NCBI GenBank assembly: GCA_027068915.1 | Contig: JAMOLT010000048.1 | Span: 124,001 to 188,000 of the forward strand | Direction of reading: 5' to 3' | Length of the DNA: 64,000 bases | Source: Sedimenticola sp. | GTDB taxonomy: Bacteria > Pseudomonadota > Gammaproteobacteria > Chromatiales > Chromatiaceae | Shown here: positions 8,365 through 17,084 of the stretch, one piece after another | How positions within the stretch are numbered: position 1 is the stretch's first letter | How the letters are laid out: each line of letters begins with the position of its first letter | Program-made: the position numbers and the translations under genes | Notes under the pieces: generated by a model | What the model was told of the DNA's origin: nothing | Database searches by the model: none | The model's input: the letters and a program-made list of their open reading frames with translations, nothing else

Positions 8365-9478
8365 TTTGCCCGAAGCGGAGCTGCGCAACTGGCTGGCGTT
8401 AATCCGCCTGCCGGGCGTCGGCCCCGCGACACTCAACCCCTTGTTGCACAGCGGCCTTTCCCCGGAACAGCTGCTGCGGCAACCACCACCGCAGCTCAGT
8501 GAGCGCATACGCGCAAGCCTGCGCAAGCCACCCTGGGAACTGGTGGATGAAGATTTGCGCTGGATGGAAGCCCCGGCCAATCATTTTCTGCCCTGCACCT
8601 CTCCCGGCTACCCGGAACCCCTGGCACGCCTGCCCGATGCCCCCTTGGGGCTGTTTATTCTCGGGCAGCCCCAAAGCCTGCACTCGCCACAGATCGCCAT
8701 GGTGGGCAGCCGCAACCCCAGCCGCGGCGGAGCGCAGACCGCACAGGAATTCGCCTGCCATTTCGCCCGCAGCGGCATCGCCGTCACCAGCGGGCTGGCC
8801 ATGGGCATCGATACCGCCAGTCACCGCGGCGCCCTGCAAGGCGGTGGCCCCACCCTGGCGGTAATGGCTACCGGCCTGGACCGGGTCTACCCCGCCAGCA
8901 ACCGGGATCTGGCCCATGAAATTGCCGACAACGGCGCACTGGTATCCGAATTCCCCCCCGGCACCAGCCCCAAGCGCGGACATTTCCCCCGCCGCAACCG
9001 CATTATCAGCGGCCTGTCCCTGGGAGTGCTGGTGGTCGAGGCCGCACTGAAAAGCGGCTCCCTGATCACCGCCCGACTGGCCGGCGAGCAGTCACGGGAA
9101 GTCTTCGCCATTCCCGGCTCCATCCACAACCCCCTGGCCAGAGGCTGCCACCAGCTGATTCGCGAAGGTGCAAAACTGGTGGAAACAGCCACCGACGTGC
9201 TGGAAGAGCTGGCCCCAAAACTGCGCCAGTTCATTCTGGCGCCAGAACCAGACAACAGCGGAAATGTCGGCATGGACAAACCCCCACCGGATCAGGAACA
9301 TCAGCAGCTTTTGGATGCCATGGGATACGACCCGGCTTCCACAGATCTCCTGGTGGAAAGAACCGGTATGGCTCCCGAAGCCGTCTCCTCCATGTTATTA
9401 TTGTTGGAGATGGAAGGCCGTGTATCATCTGAACCAGGTGGCTTGTTTATCCGGGCAGATACAGACACCACCACCTGA
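8336..9478 (+). CDS. dprA: DNA-processing protein DprA (Smf)
   Basis: Cytosolic protein that protects incoming single-stranded DNA and loads RecA during natural transformation. A Rossmann-like core is visible: MVGSRNPSRGGAQTA, SGLAMGIDTASHRGAL, and a FPPGTSPKRGHFPRRNRIISG segment (shown here only as start FPPGTSPKRG). A SAM-like helical domain precedes it (RLPGVGPATLNPLL). A C-terminal winged-helix of the DML1-like type follows (TDLLVERTGMAPEAVSSML). I start at the ATG at 8336 (MYRTES); an earlier in-frame ATG at 8303 lies further inside the LysM gene. The product is 380 aa. Competence is implied only weakly, since dprA is kept in many non-competent species. Confidence 0.94.
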   Translation: MYRTESSIPDLPEAELRNWLALIRLPGVGPATLNPLLHSGLSPEQLLRQPPPQLSERIRASLRKPPWELVDEDLRWMEAPANHFLPCTSPGYPEPLARLPDAPLGLFILGQPQSLHSPQIAMVGSRNPSRGGAQTAQEFACHFARSGIAVTSGLAMGIDTASHRGALQGGGPTLAVMATGLDRVYPASNRDLAHEIADNGALVSEFPPGTSPKRGHFPRRNRIISGLSLGVLVVEAALKSGSLITARLAGEQSREVFAIPGSIHNPLARGCHQLIREGAKLVETATDVLEELAPKLRQFILAPEPDNSGNVGMDKPPPDQEHQQLLDAMGYDPASTDLLVERTGMAPEAVSSMLLLLEMEGRVSSEPGGLFIRADTDTTT

Positions 9479-9512
9479 ACTCTCTCACCAGCCAACTCCG
9501 GGGCCAAAACCT

Positions 9513-9989
9513 GTGAACGAAAATCTTATCGATGTTCTTATTTTCATTTACGAAAACTATATGGATGCAGAGACCCAGCCCCAGGATCAAACCCTTCTGG
9601 AAGAAGAACTGTCCAAGGCCGGTTTTGAAAAAGATGAAATCAGGAAAGCCTTCGACTGGCTGGACGAGCTGGCATGGCGGCAGGGCGCCATTACCGATGC
9701 CGCCTCCAGCACCCGCCAGTCTTCGCGCATCTTTACCTCCTCGGAACAGCAGCGTATTGACCTGGAAACCCGTGGCATGCTGCTGTACCTGGAGCAGTCC
9801 GGCATTCTCGATCCCGTCAGCCGGGAACTGGTGATCGAACGGGCCATGGCCCTGGACACCCCGGAGCTGGAAGCCGATGACGTAAAATGGATCGTACTGC
9901 TGGTGCTGCTCAACCAGCCCGGGCAGGAAAGCGCCTTTGCCCTGATGGAAGAGCTGATCTACAACGGCAACCCAGAAGTACTGCATTGA
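9513..9989 (+). CDS. smg: Smg protein (DUF494)
   Basis: Small cytosolic protein found after dprA in many gammaproteobacteria; function unknown. The GTG at 9513 (VNENLIDVLIFIYENY) gives 158 aa, matching the E. coli Smg length of 157, whereas the open frame upstream to 9168 overlaps dprA in a different frame and is spurious. Acidic helical pattern; typical phrases FDWLDELAW, RGMLLYLEQSGILD and VIERAMALD are present. The gap to dprA is 34 bp, consistent with one operon. Confidence 0.92.
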   Translation: MNENLIDVLIFIYENYMDAETQPQDQTLLEEELSKAGFEKDEIRKAFDWLDELAWRQGAITDAASSTRQSSRIFTSSEQQRIDLETRGMLLYLEQSGILDPVSRELVIERAMALDTPELEADDVKWIVLLVLLNQPGQESAFALMEELIYNGNPEVLH

Positions 9990-10162
9990 ATCTGGCAGCG
10001 CATTGAAAAAACCCGCCCCAGGTGCGCCTCAGCAGGAGAACCAGGGGAAACAGCCTATAATTAACCGATTTTCAATAACTTAACACGCATCAATAGTAGC
10101 GATGCCCCCATGTATCGCATACCGACCGCCAACAACAGCTGCTTTTTAGCAGCCTGCCAGTC

Positions 10163-10193
10163 TTGACAGGGCATACCTGCTGACGCATACAAT
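10163..10193 (+). promoter_or_regulatory. Possible sigma-70 promoter of topA
   Basis: A perfect -35 box TTGACA (10163-10168) is followed by TACAAT (10188-10193). The spacing of 19 bp is longer than the optimal 17. It lies 46 bp before the topA ATG. A second TATAAT at 10056 has no partner -35 box. The -35 match is strong; the spacing lowers confidence. Confidence 0.45.
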
Positions 10194-10202
10194 CTACCGC
10201 CA

Positions 10203-10221
10203 CGCCCGCAAGCCGCGGGCG
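10203..10221 (+). promoter_or_regulatory. GC-rich hairpin in the topA leader
   Basis: Seven-base GC arms CGCCCGC and GCGGGCG surround a five-base loop (AAGCC) and are followed by TTT, 17 bases before the topA start codon. If transcribed from the promoter above, the leader would fold here close to the ribosome-binding region, so it could attenuate or gate topA translation. There is no full T-run, so it is not called a terminator. Confidence 0.4.
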
Positions 10222-10238
10222 TTTACCTATGGAACACT

Positions 10239-12542
10239 ATGAATCTGGTAATCGTTGAATCTCCGGCCAAGGCCAAGACAATCAAGAAATATCTGGGCAA
10301 GGACTTTGAGGTGCTTGCCTCCTATGGTCATGTGCGCGACCTGGTTCCCAAGGAGGGAGCCGTAGACCCCGAGCATGATTTCCAGATGAAATACCAGCCC
10401 ATCGAGCGTAATGACAAACACGTCAAGGCAATCTCCAGCAAGCTGAAAAACACCGACGCACTGTACCTGGCGACTGACCCGGATCGCGAAGGCGAGGCCA
10501 TTTCCTGGCACCTGTATGAACTGCTGAAGAACCGCAAATATCTCAAGGGTAAGCCGGTGTACCGGGTGGTGTTCAACGAAATCACCAAAAAAGCCGTGCA
10601 GGAGGCCATCGCCAACCCCCGGGAGCTGTCCATGGATCTGGTCAACGCCCAGCAGGCACGCCGCGCCCTGGATTATCTGGTGGGCTTCAACCTTTCTCCC
10701 CTGCTGTGGAAGAAGATCCGCCGCGGCCTGTCCGCTGGCCGGGTGCAAAGCCCCGCTCTGCGCATGATCGTTGAACGGGAAGAGGAAATCGAGGCGTTCA
10801 AGACCAGGGAATACTGGACCGTGGAAGCCGACCTGAAAAAGCAAGGCGCCGCATTCAAGGCCAGGCTCACCCAATATGGTGGCGAGAAGGTGGAGCAATT
10901 CACCATCACCGAAGAAAAGCAGGCAAGAGAGACTGAAAAAACCCTGCTGGAAAAAGCCGGTGGCAAGCTGGAAGTGGTCAAGGTCACCAAGAAGCAGCGC
11001 CGACGCAACCCCGCAGCCCCGTTTACCACCTCCACTCTGCAACAGGAAGCTGCCCGCAAGCTGGGCTTCACCACCAACCGCACCATGCGCGTGGCTCAGC
11101 AGCTATACGAAGGCATGGATATCGGCAATGGTGCGGTGGGTCTGATCACCTACATGCGTACCGACTCCGTAACCCTGGCCAACGAGGCTGTGGAAGAGAT
11201 CCGCGGCTATATTGCAGACAAGTACGGCAAAGATCAGGTGCCGGAGCAGCCACGGGTGTTCAAGACCAAGTCCAAGAACGCCCAGGAAGCCCACGAAGCC
11301 ATCCGGCCCACCTCCATCCTCTATCATCCGAAGGAAATTGCCGGACACCTGAGCAAGGAACAGGCGAAGCTCTACGAACTGATCTGGAAACGCACCCTGG
11401 CCAGCCAGATGGTGCATGCCACCTTGCACACCGTGGCGGCAGATCTGGCGGCCGGCGCAGGCAACATTTTTCGCGCCAACGGCTCCACCATCGTCAACGC
11501 GGGTTTCATGGCGGTGTACCAGGAAGGCCAGGACGACAAGAAAACCAAAGACAGCGATGAAAAGATGCTGCCGCCCCTGAAAGAAGGCGAGCAGGTGGAT
11601 CTGCTGGCCATCCGTCCCGAACAGCATTTTACCGAGCCGCCCCCGCGCTACAGCGAAGCCAGCCTGGTAAAGGCGCTGGAAGAGCACGGCATCGGGCGGC
11701 CTTCCACTTACGCCAGCATCATCTCCACCTTGCAGGATCGTGAATATGTGGAGCTGGAGAAAAAGCGCTTCTATCCCACGGACGTGGGACGGGTGGTCAA
11801 CAAATTCCTCACCAACTACTTTACCCAGTATGTGGACTACGACTTCACCGCCAAGCTGGAAGACGAGCTGGACGCGGTTTCCCGGGGAGAGGAAGAATGG
11901 ATTCCGCTACTGGAAAAATTCTGGAAGCCCTTCAAGGAGCGTATCGACCACACCCAGGAAAACGTGCAGCGCTCCGACGTTACCCAGGAGAAGATGGACG
12001 AGAAATGCCCCAAGTGCGACAGTCCATTGTCCATCCGCCTGGGCCGCCACGGGCGCTTCATCGGCTGCACCAATTATCCCGAGTGTGACTACACCCGCGA
12101 CCTCAACGCCGACAAGGCCGAAGCGGAGGCTCCTCAGGAAGTGGGCCGGGACTGCCCGGAATGCGGCTCGCCCCTGATTTTCAAGCGCGGTCGCTACGGC
12201 AAGTTTATCGGCTGTTCCGGCTACCCCAAGTGCCGCTATATCGAGCCCCTGGAAAAGCCCAAAGATACCGGCGTACCCTGCCCCAAATGCAACAAAGGCA
12301 CCCTCATGCAGCGCAAATCCCGGCGCGGCAAGATCTTCTATTCCTGCTCCACCTACCCCAAATGCGACTATGCCATCTGGAACGAACCCGTAAGCGAACC
12401 CTGCCCCCAGTGCGGCTGGCCGGTGTTGACCATCAAAACGACCAAGCGCCGGGGCACGGAGAAAGTCTGCCCCCAGCCGGACTGTTCCTTCGCTGAGCCT
12501 TACGAGGACAAGGAAGCCGCTGAAGAGGCCACGACGGACTGA
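10239..12542 (+). CDS. topA: DNA topoisomerase I
   Basis: Type IA topoisomerase, which relaxes negative supercoils through a tyrosine-DNA intermediate. It is 767 aa, shorter than the E. coli enzyme (865). The Toprim domain opens with MNLVIVESPAKAKTIKKYLG and has the metal triad in DPDREGEAIS. The active-site tyrosine lies in GLITYMRTDS. The C-terminus carries four four-cysteine zinc ribbons from about residue 588, beginning CPKCDSPL, CPECGSPL, CPKCNKGT and CPQCGWPV. An acidic tail ends the protein. The stop TGA shares a base with the tsaC ATG, so the two are coupled. Confidence 0.97.
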   Translation: MNLVIVESPAKAKTIKKYLGKDFEVLASYGHVRDLVPKEGAVDPEHDFQMKYQPIERNDKHVKAISSKLKNTDALYLATDPDREGEAISWHLYELLKNRKYLKGKPVYRVVFNEITKKAVQEAIANPRELSMDLVNAQQARRALDYLVGFNLSPLLWKKIRRGLSAGRVQSPALRMIVEREEEIEAFKTREYWTVEADLKKQGAAFKARLTQYGGEKVEQFTITEEKQARETEKTLLEKAGGKLEVVKVTKKQRRRNPAAPFTTSTLQQEAARKLGFTTNRTMRVAQQLYEGMDIGNGAVGLITYMRTDSVTLANEAVEEIRGYIADKYGKDQVPEQPRVFKTKSKNAQEAHEAIRPTSILYHPKEIAGHLSKEQAKLYELIWKRTLASQMVHATLHTVAADLAAGAGNIFRANGSTIVNAGFMAVYQEGQDDKKTKDSDEKMLPPLKEGEQVDLLAIRPEQHFTEPPPRYSEASLVKALEEHGIGRPSTYASIISTLQDREYVELEKKRFYPTDVGRVVNKFLTNYFTQYVDYDFTAKLEDELDAVSRGEEEWIPLLEKFWKPFKERIDHTQENVQRSDVTQEKMDEKCPKCDSPLSIRLGRHGRFIGCTNYPECDYTRDLNADKAEAEAPQEVGRDCPECGSPLIFKRGRYGKFIGCSGYPKCRYIEPLEKPKDTGVPCPKCNKGTLMQRKSRRGKIFYSCSTYPKCDYAIWNEPVSEPCPQCGWPVLTIKTTKRRGTEKVCPQPDCSFAEPYEDKEAAEEATTD

Positions 12543-13096
12543 TGCGCAGCCCCTTTCAGCTACGCCTGGCGGCCGAAACCCTGCGCAAGGGAGGCATCCT
12601 CGCCTGGCCGACTGAAGCCATCTACGGCATCGGCTGCGACCCGCTCAATCCTCATGCGGTGCAGCGCCTGCTGGCGCTGAAGCAGCGCCCCCTATCCAAG
12701 GGACTTATCCTCGTTACCGCCAACCTCGATCAACTGCTGCCCTTCATCGAACTGCCGCCGGAAGCACAAATGCAAACCGTGCTGGACAGCTGGCCCGGCC
12801 CTCATACCTGGCTGCTGCCTGCATCAGCACAGACGCCCGTCTGGATCACCGGCGGCACCGGCATGGTGGCAGTACGGGTCACGGCACATCCCGTCACACG
12901 CAACCTGTGTCTGGCCTTTGGCGGTGCCCTCACCTCCACCAGCGCCAACCGCAGCGCCCGCCCGCCCGCCAAAAACGCCCTGGAAGTACGCCTGCGTTGC
13001 CCGGGAACGAATACCATCCTGCACGGCCCCACGGGAGGACTGCGCAATCCCACTCCCATCAGAAATGCCCTCAGCGGCGAAGTAATACGCCCTTGA
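12542..13096 (+). CDS. tsaC: L-threonylcarbamoyladenylate synthase TsaC
   Basis: Makes threonylcarbamoyl-AMP from threonine, bicarbonate and ATP for the t6A modification of ANN-decoding tRNAs. It is 184 aa, in line with the 190-aa E. coli TsaC, and lacks the extra Sua5 domain. Signature features are the N-terminal AWPTEAIYGIGCDP, the basic LKQRPLSKGLILV stretch and the SANRSARPP nucleotide-site segment. It overlaps topA by one base (TGATG), an unusual partner compared with its more common place near dprA, which lies 3 kb upstream here. Confidence 0.93.
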   Translation: MRSPFQLRLAAETLRKGGILAWPTEAIYGIGCDPLNPHAVQRLLALKQRPLSKGLILVTANLDQLLPFIELPPEAQMQTVLDSWPGPHTWLLPASAQTPVWITGGTGMVAVRVTAHPVTRNLCLAFGGALTSTSANRSARPPAKNALEVRLRCPGTNTILHGPTGGLRNPTPIRNALSGEVIRP

Positions 13097-13213
13097 CCGG
13101 CATCCCGAACATTCGGGTTGCGAAGAATCACCTCCCGCGGCTGGCTTTTTGTGCATGGGGAAACCTCTCCCTCTGTCAGGATAGGTGTCCACCATGAAAA
13201 AGCGCTGTCGGGG

Positions 13214-14113
13214 TTATTTGCTGGCGATGTCTTCCAGTTTCTTTGCTGCAATCAGCTGTCCGTCCAGGGCTGCATCGGATGCGGAACGACCGTAAGCAAC
13301 GCTGATCAACTGACTGTAGTACACCACGGGGATGTTGAACTTGGTGCCGAAGCGTTCGTTGATCTGATCCTGATAGATCTCCACGTTTGCCTGGCACAGG
13401 GGGCAGGGGGTGGCGATCATGTCGGCTTCGTTGTCGTAGGCAGCTTCGATGATGCCCTTGATCATTTCCTGGGACTTTTCCGGTTCGGAAAAGGCCAGGG
13501 CGCCCCCGCAGCACTGCACCTTTTTTTCATAGGTAGTACAGGCATCAGCGCCCAGGGAGCCCACCAGGTTGTCCAGGTACATGGGGTTCTCGAAGGACTC
13601 CCCGGCAATGCCGAAGGGGCGGTTGGTCTGGCAGCCCACATAGCCGGCAATCTTGATGCCTTCCAGAGGTTTTTTCACCCCTGCCCTGATCTGCTCCAGG
13701 CCGATGTCCTCGATGATGACCTCCGCCATGTGCTTGATGGGGGTATTGTTCTGCAGTTTCAAGCCGGCTTCTGCCAGGGCCTGGTTGGCCTCGGCGAACA
13801 TGGACTCGTCTTCCTTCAGGCGCTCAGCAGCTTCCTTGGTCGCCAGCCAGCAGGCGGCGCAGGTGGCCACGATTTCCTGGTTCTTGTTGTGTTCTTCCGA
13901 CAGGGCGATATTGCGCGCCGACAGGGTCAGGCGCGGCAGCTCGGAGCCACTGGCGTAGCCGATGGAAGCAGAACAGCAGTTCCAGTCCGGGATTTCGTTG
14001 AGCTGAATATCCAGCTCTTCGCACATGGTGTCCACGGATTTCATCAGGTTGGATGAGGATGCGCCTTTCTGGGAGGAGCATCCCGGGTAGTAGGAATATT
14101 CTCTTTTAGCCAT
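13214..14113 (-). CDS. hdrB: Heterodisulfide reductase subunit B-like protein of the Qmo-Hdr complex
   Basis: 299-aa cytosolic iron-sulfur protein. Two complete CCG motifs can be traced: C12, C46-C47 and C85/C88 for the first (PGCSS, WNCCSAS, CAACW), then GYVGCQTN, QCCGG and CPLC for the second. In HdrB these bind the non-cubane [4Fe-4S] clusters that do thiol/disulfide chemistry. It is last in the qmoA-qmoB-hdrC-hdrB run, 15 bp after hdrC. In this arrangement HdrCB stands in for the membrane QmoC subunit, so electrons probably pass between QmoAB and a carrier through HdrC and HdrB. The physiological partner is not shown. Confidence 0.9.
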   Translation of the reverse strand: MAKREYSYYPGCSSQKGASSSNLMKSVDTMCEELDIQLNEIPDWNCCSASIGYASGSELPRLTLSARNIALSEEHNKNQEIVATCAACWLATKEAAERLKEDESMFAEANQALAEAGLKLQNNTPIKHMAEVIIEDIGLEQIRAGVKKPLEGIKIAGYVGCQTNRPFGIAGESFENPMYLDNLVGSLGADACTTYEKKVQCCGGALAFSEPEKSQEMIKGIIEAAYDNEADMIATPCPLCQANVEIYQDQINERFGTKFNIPVVYYSQLISVAYGRSASDAALDGQLIAAKKLEDIASK

Positions 14114-14128
14114 CTTGGGATGCCTCCG

Positions 14129-14752
14129 TTAGTCGAATTTCTTCATGCGCGCATCTTCAATTTCCTGCGCCTTCTGGATCATTTTCTGTACGCCGCCGAT
14201 GTCCTTCACGCCATGGCCACCGAAGAACTCGCTGGCGGCCATACGCTTGGCTTTCATCATCTTCATGCCCAGATCCTTGTTGCGCAGGCTTTCCTTGATG
14301 CCGGCCCCGAAGCCGTCCTTGAAGTACAGGGACAGACCCAGTTTGAGCTCATTGACCCGGCCCTTCTTCATCATGTTGTTCCAGAAGATCTCGGCAAATC
14401 TGGCCGTGGGCTGGTTCTTGGGTGCCAACCCCAGCTTCTTGGCGTAGGTCGCCAGGCCATGCATGATGTGGGTGATGGGCAGCTGCCGCGGGCAGCGCAC
14501 GACGCAGTTGTAGCAGGAGGTACACATCCACATAGAGTCAGAAGTCAGCACCTCATCACGCTTGCCTGCACGGATCATCATGAAGATTTCCTGTGGAGGA
14601 TGCGCCCAGTGCTTGCCCAGAGGGCAGGAGCCGGAGCACACGCCGCACTGCATGCACATCTTCACCCATTCGCCTTCTTCGACGTTGGCTTCCACTTCGC
14701 TGAGGAAGCTGTTGCGATATTGCTCAATCATTGCTTTGTTTGTTTCACTCAT
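14129..14752 (-). CDS. hdrC: Heterodisulfide reductase subunit C-like ferredoxin protein
   Basis: 207-aa soluble protein with two [4Fe-4S] motifs, CMQCGVCSGSCPLG and CTSCYNCVVRCPRQLP, typical of HdrC. No membrane segments are seen, unlike QmoC, where an HdrC-like part is fused to a membrane cytochrome b domain. It probably relays electrons between the flavin/iron-sulfur core of QmoB and the HdrB CCG clusters. It lies 12 bp after qmoB and 15 bp before hdrB on the same strand. The C-terminus is helical and basic. Confidence 0.9.
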   Translation of the reverse strand: MSETNKAMIEQYRNSFLSEVEANVEEGEWVKMCMQCGVCSGSCPLGKHWAHPPQEIFMMIRAGKRDEVLTSDSMWMCTSCYNCVVRCPRQLPITHIMHGLATYAKKLGLAPKNQPTARFAEIFWNNMMKKGRVNELKLGLSLYFKDGFGAGIKESLRNKDLGMKMMKAKRMAASEFFGGHGVKDIGGVQKMIQKAQEIEDARMKKFD

Positions 14753-14764
14753 CGCCTGTCTCCG

Positions 14765-17080
14765 TTAGAACTTGAATGGACTCAGGCCGATCTTTTCAAT
14801 GGTTTCTTCCATATCCTTGATCAGCGCCGGTGCGCGTTCAATATCAGTAATAGCCACTTCGTGGACTACTACCCGTTCTGGTTCGAGATTGAGCGTTTCC
14901 AGGGTGTCACCGACCTTGGCCATACGCTCGTTGGCCATGGCAGAACCGCGCACGAAGTGACACTGGTAATCATCACCTCGTTTGCAGCCCATCAGAATGA
15001 TGCCGTCGAAACCATTATTCAGGGCATCGGTGACCCAGGACAGACTGGTGGAACCCAGGCAGCGCACCGGGATGACCCGCGCCCAGGGGCTGATCTCTTC
15101 ACCGCTCATGGCCGCCTGATCCAGAGCAGGATAGGCATCATTCTCGCAGGCCAGCACCAGGATGCGGGGTTTTTCATCCCATTCCTCGGGGATATCGCAT
15201 TCCTTGATCTGGGCGCCAACGGTGTTGACGGAGTAATTTTCGAAGGAGATGACCCGCACCGGGCAGGCACCCATGCAGGTGCCGCAACGACGGCAGCGTG
15301 CCTCGTTGTACACGGGGTACGTTTCTTCATCTTCATCAATGGCGCCGAAGGGGCATTCCACAGTACAGCGTTTGCACTGGGTGCAGCCCTCCTTGCGAAA
15401 CGTCGGGTAGGACAGATCCCCTACGCGGGGATGTGCGGCACGACCCTGGGCGGCATTCTCGATTTCCTGAATCGCTTTCATGGCGGCGCCGGTGGCGTCA
15501 TCCATGGCCTGCTTCATGTCCATGGGGCGACGTACGGGGCCAGCAGCATAGATGCCGGTGCGGCGCGTCTCGTAAGGGAAGCAGATGAAATGGGAATCGG
15601 TAAAGCCGTGCTTCAGATGTGGCAGATCCGTACCCTGACGGTAGTCCAGATTGAGGATGGACTCGACCTTGACAGAAGTCTCGTCGGCGGCGTGTGCTGC
15701 CTGGGTTTCCAGCTCTTCGGCCTTATCCTCGTCGCTCAGGCCTTCCAGCGCTTCGTTGGCCGCATAGGGGTCGGGGCCGGAGTTGGGCACCATGCCCAGA
15801 TCCAGAACTACCAGATCTACTTTGACTTCGACGTTTTCGTCCAAAATCTTGTCATGCATCTTTACGCTGATGGCGTCACCAGGGGTGACTTCCCTGACAT
15901 CGCTCTTGGTGAAAATCACACCATTCTTCTGGCCGCTGCGATAGAAGTCCTCGCCAGGGGCGCCGGGAGTGCGCAGGTTATCGAAGCAAATGGTGGTGTC
16001 ACAGCTGGCGCCATTGTGGTGTTTGAAGTACAGCGCCTGTTTGATGGAGACGAGATCGCCAATACCAGAGTCATAGGGCAATCTGCCCTCTTCGGTGGAG
16101 TTCTGGCCAGCGTCCTGCACGAACAGTACGGAAGTGATTTCCTTGCCGTCGGAGGGGCGCTTGATGGGGCCATCGCCGGCAGCGTTGGCCAGCTCTTCCA
16201 TCTCCAGGTTGGTGATGATATCCGGCGAGCCTGCGTAGCTAAACTCGGGCAGGTTCTCGGGATCATACAGATTGAATCCTGTGGCCTGAACGACAGAACC
16301 GATGTTCTCGGTAGTAGTGTCGCCGGACTCGGTGCTGATGTCCACACTGAAGCGACCGGGCGCACCGGAGGTTTTGGTCACGGTACTGTTGAGGTACAGC
16401 TTGATGTTGTCATTGCCTTCCACGGTGGCAATCATGTCCGCGATGCCGGTATCTTCGGGCATGGGCAGGTTGGCATCGGGAGAATTGAGGGTGCCCACAG
16501 GCGCGGCCTTGAAGGGCACACGCTTGTGCAGCCTGGCCGCATGGCCACCCAGGGCACCGCTTTTCTCAACAAGATGTACAGTGTAACCGGCTTCAGCAGC
16601 TTCGATAGCTGCGGTCATGCCGGTGATGCCGCCGCCGACCACCAGCACATTGGGGTTGCGACTTTGCTGGCCCGAAGCTGTGGGCTTTTCCATCTGCTTG
16701 ATTTCACCGCAGGACATACGAATGTAGTCGTTCGCCATTTCCTGGGTGGTTTCCTTCGCCTCATCGGTATCGGGGCGCGCCCAGATAACACCCTCACGGA
16801 TGTTGCAGCGGGTCATGGCAATATCGTTGAAACCAAAGGCCTCGACCTTGGCACGGCGGGAGCAGGCGATGATGACGGCATGGTTCACGCCTTCCTTGTC
16901 GATATCATTGCGAATCATTTGTACGCCGTCCCGGCTGCACAGCATTTCGTGCTGCTTGACCAGGTTCATGCGACCATCGCGGGAGGCAGTTTGTTCCAGT
17001 TCGCCAGCATCCAGCCGGTCGCCGATGCCGCAGCCGGTGCAAATATAGGCTGCGTATTTCTTTTCTACTTGCTCAGACAT
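14765..17080 (-). CDS. qmoB: QmoB: HdrA-like flavin/iron-sulfur subunit
   Basis: 771-aa subunit of the quinone-interacting membrane-bound oxidoreductase family, which exchanges electrons with APS reductase in sulfate reducers and sulfur oxidisers. An N-terminal ~130 residues with early cysteines (ICTGCGIGDRL) precede a Rossmann FAD domain (VLVVGGGITGMTAAIEAAEA). Two ferredoxin clusters follow at about 590-640 (CTQCKRCTVECPFGAID, CRRCGTCMGACPVR), and then an MvhD-like C-terminal domain (ILMGCKRGDDYQC). Its start is 4 bp from the qmoA stop. No aprBA genes are visible in this window, so the donor or acceptor is inferred from known qmo systems. Confidence 0.92.
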   Translation of the reverse strand: MSEQVEKKYAAYICTGCGIGDRLDAGELEQTASRDGRMNLVKQHEMLCSRDGVQMIRNDIDKEGVNHAVIIACSRRAKVEAFGFNDIAMTRCNIREGVIWARPDTDEAKETTQEMANDYIRMSCGEIKQMEKPTASGQQSRNPNVLVVGGGITGMTAAIEAAEAGYTVHLVEKSGALGGHAARLHKRVPFKAAPVGTLNSPDANLPMPEDTGIADMIATVEGNDNIKLYLNSTVTKTSGAPGRFSVDISTESGDTTTENIGSVVQATGFNLYDPENLPEFSYAGSPDIITNLEMEELANAAGDGPIKRPSDGKEITSVLFVQDAGQNSTEEGRLPYDSGIGDLVSIKQALYFKHHNGASCDTTICFDNLRTPGAPGEDFYRSGQKNGVIFTKSDVREVTPGDAISVKMHDKILDENVEVKVDLVVLDLGMVPNSGPDPYAANEALEGLSDEDKAEELETQAAHAADETSVKVESILNLDYRQGTDLPHLKHGFTDSHFICFPYETRRTGIYAAGPVRRPMDMKQAMDDATGAAMKAIQEIENAAQGRAAHPRVGDLSYPTFRKEGCTQCKRCTVECPFGAIDEDEETYPVYNEARCRRCGTCMGACPVRVISFENYSVNTVGAQIKECDIPEEWDEKPRILVLACENDAYPALDQAAMSGEEISPWARVIPVRCLGSTSLSWVTDALNNGFDGIILMGCKRGDDYQCHFVRGSAMANERMAKVGDTLETLNLEPERVVVHEVAITDIERAPALIKDMEETIEKIGLSPFKF

Positions 17081-17084
17081 CTTC

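Noticed and set aside
10056-10061. TATAAT box upstream of topA
   Set aside because: No -35 box at a usable distance.
13104-13117. CCCGAA/TTCGGG dyad between tsaC and hdrB as a terminator
   Set aside because: Two-base loop and no T-run on either side.
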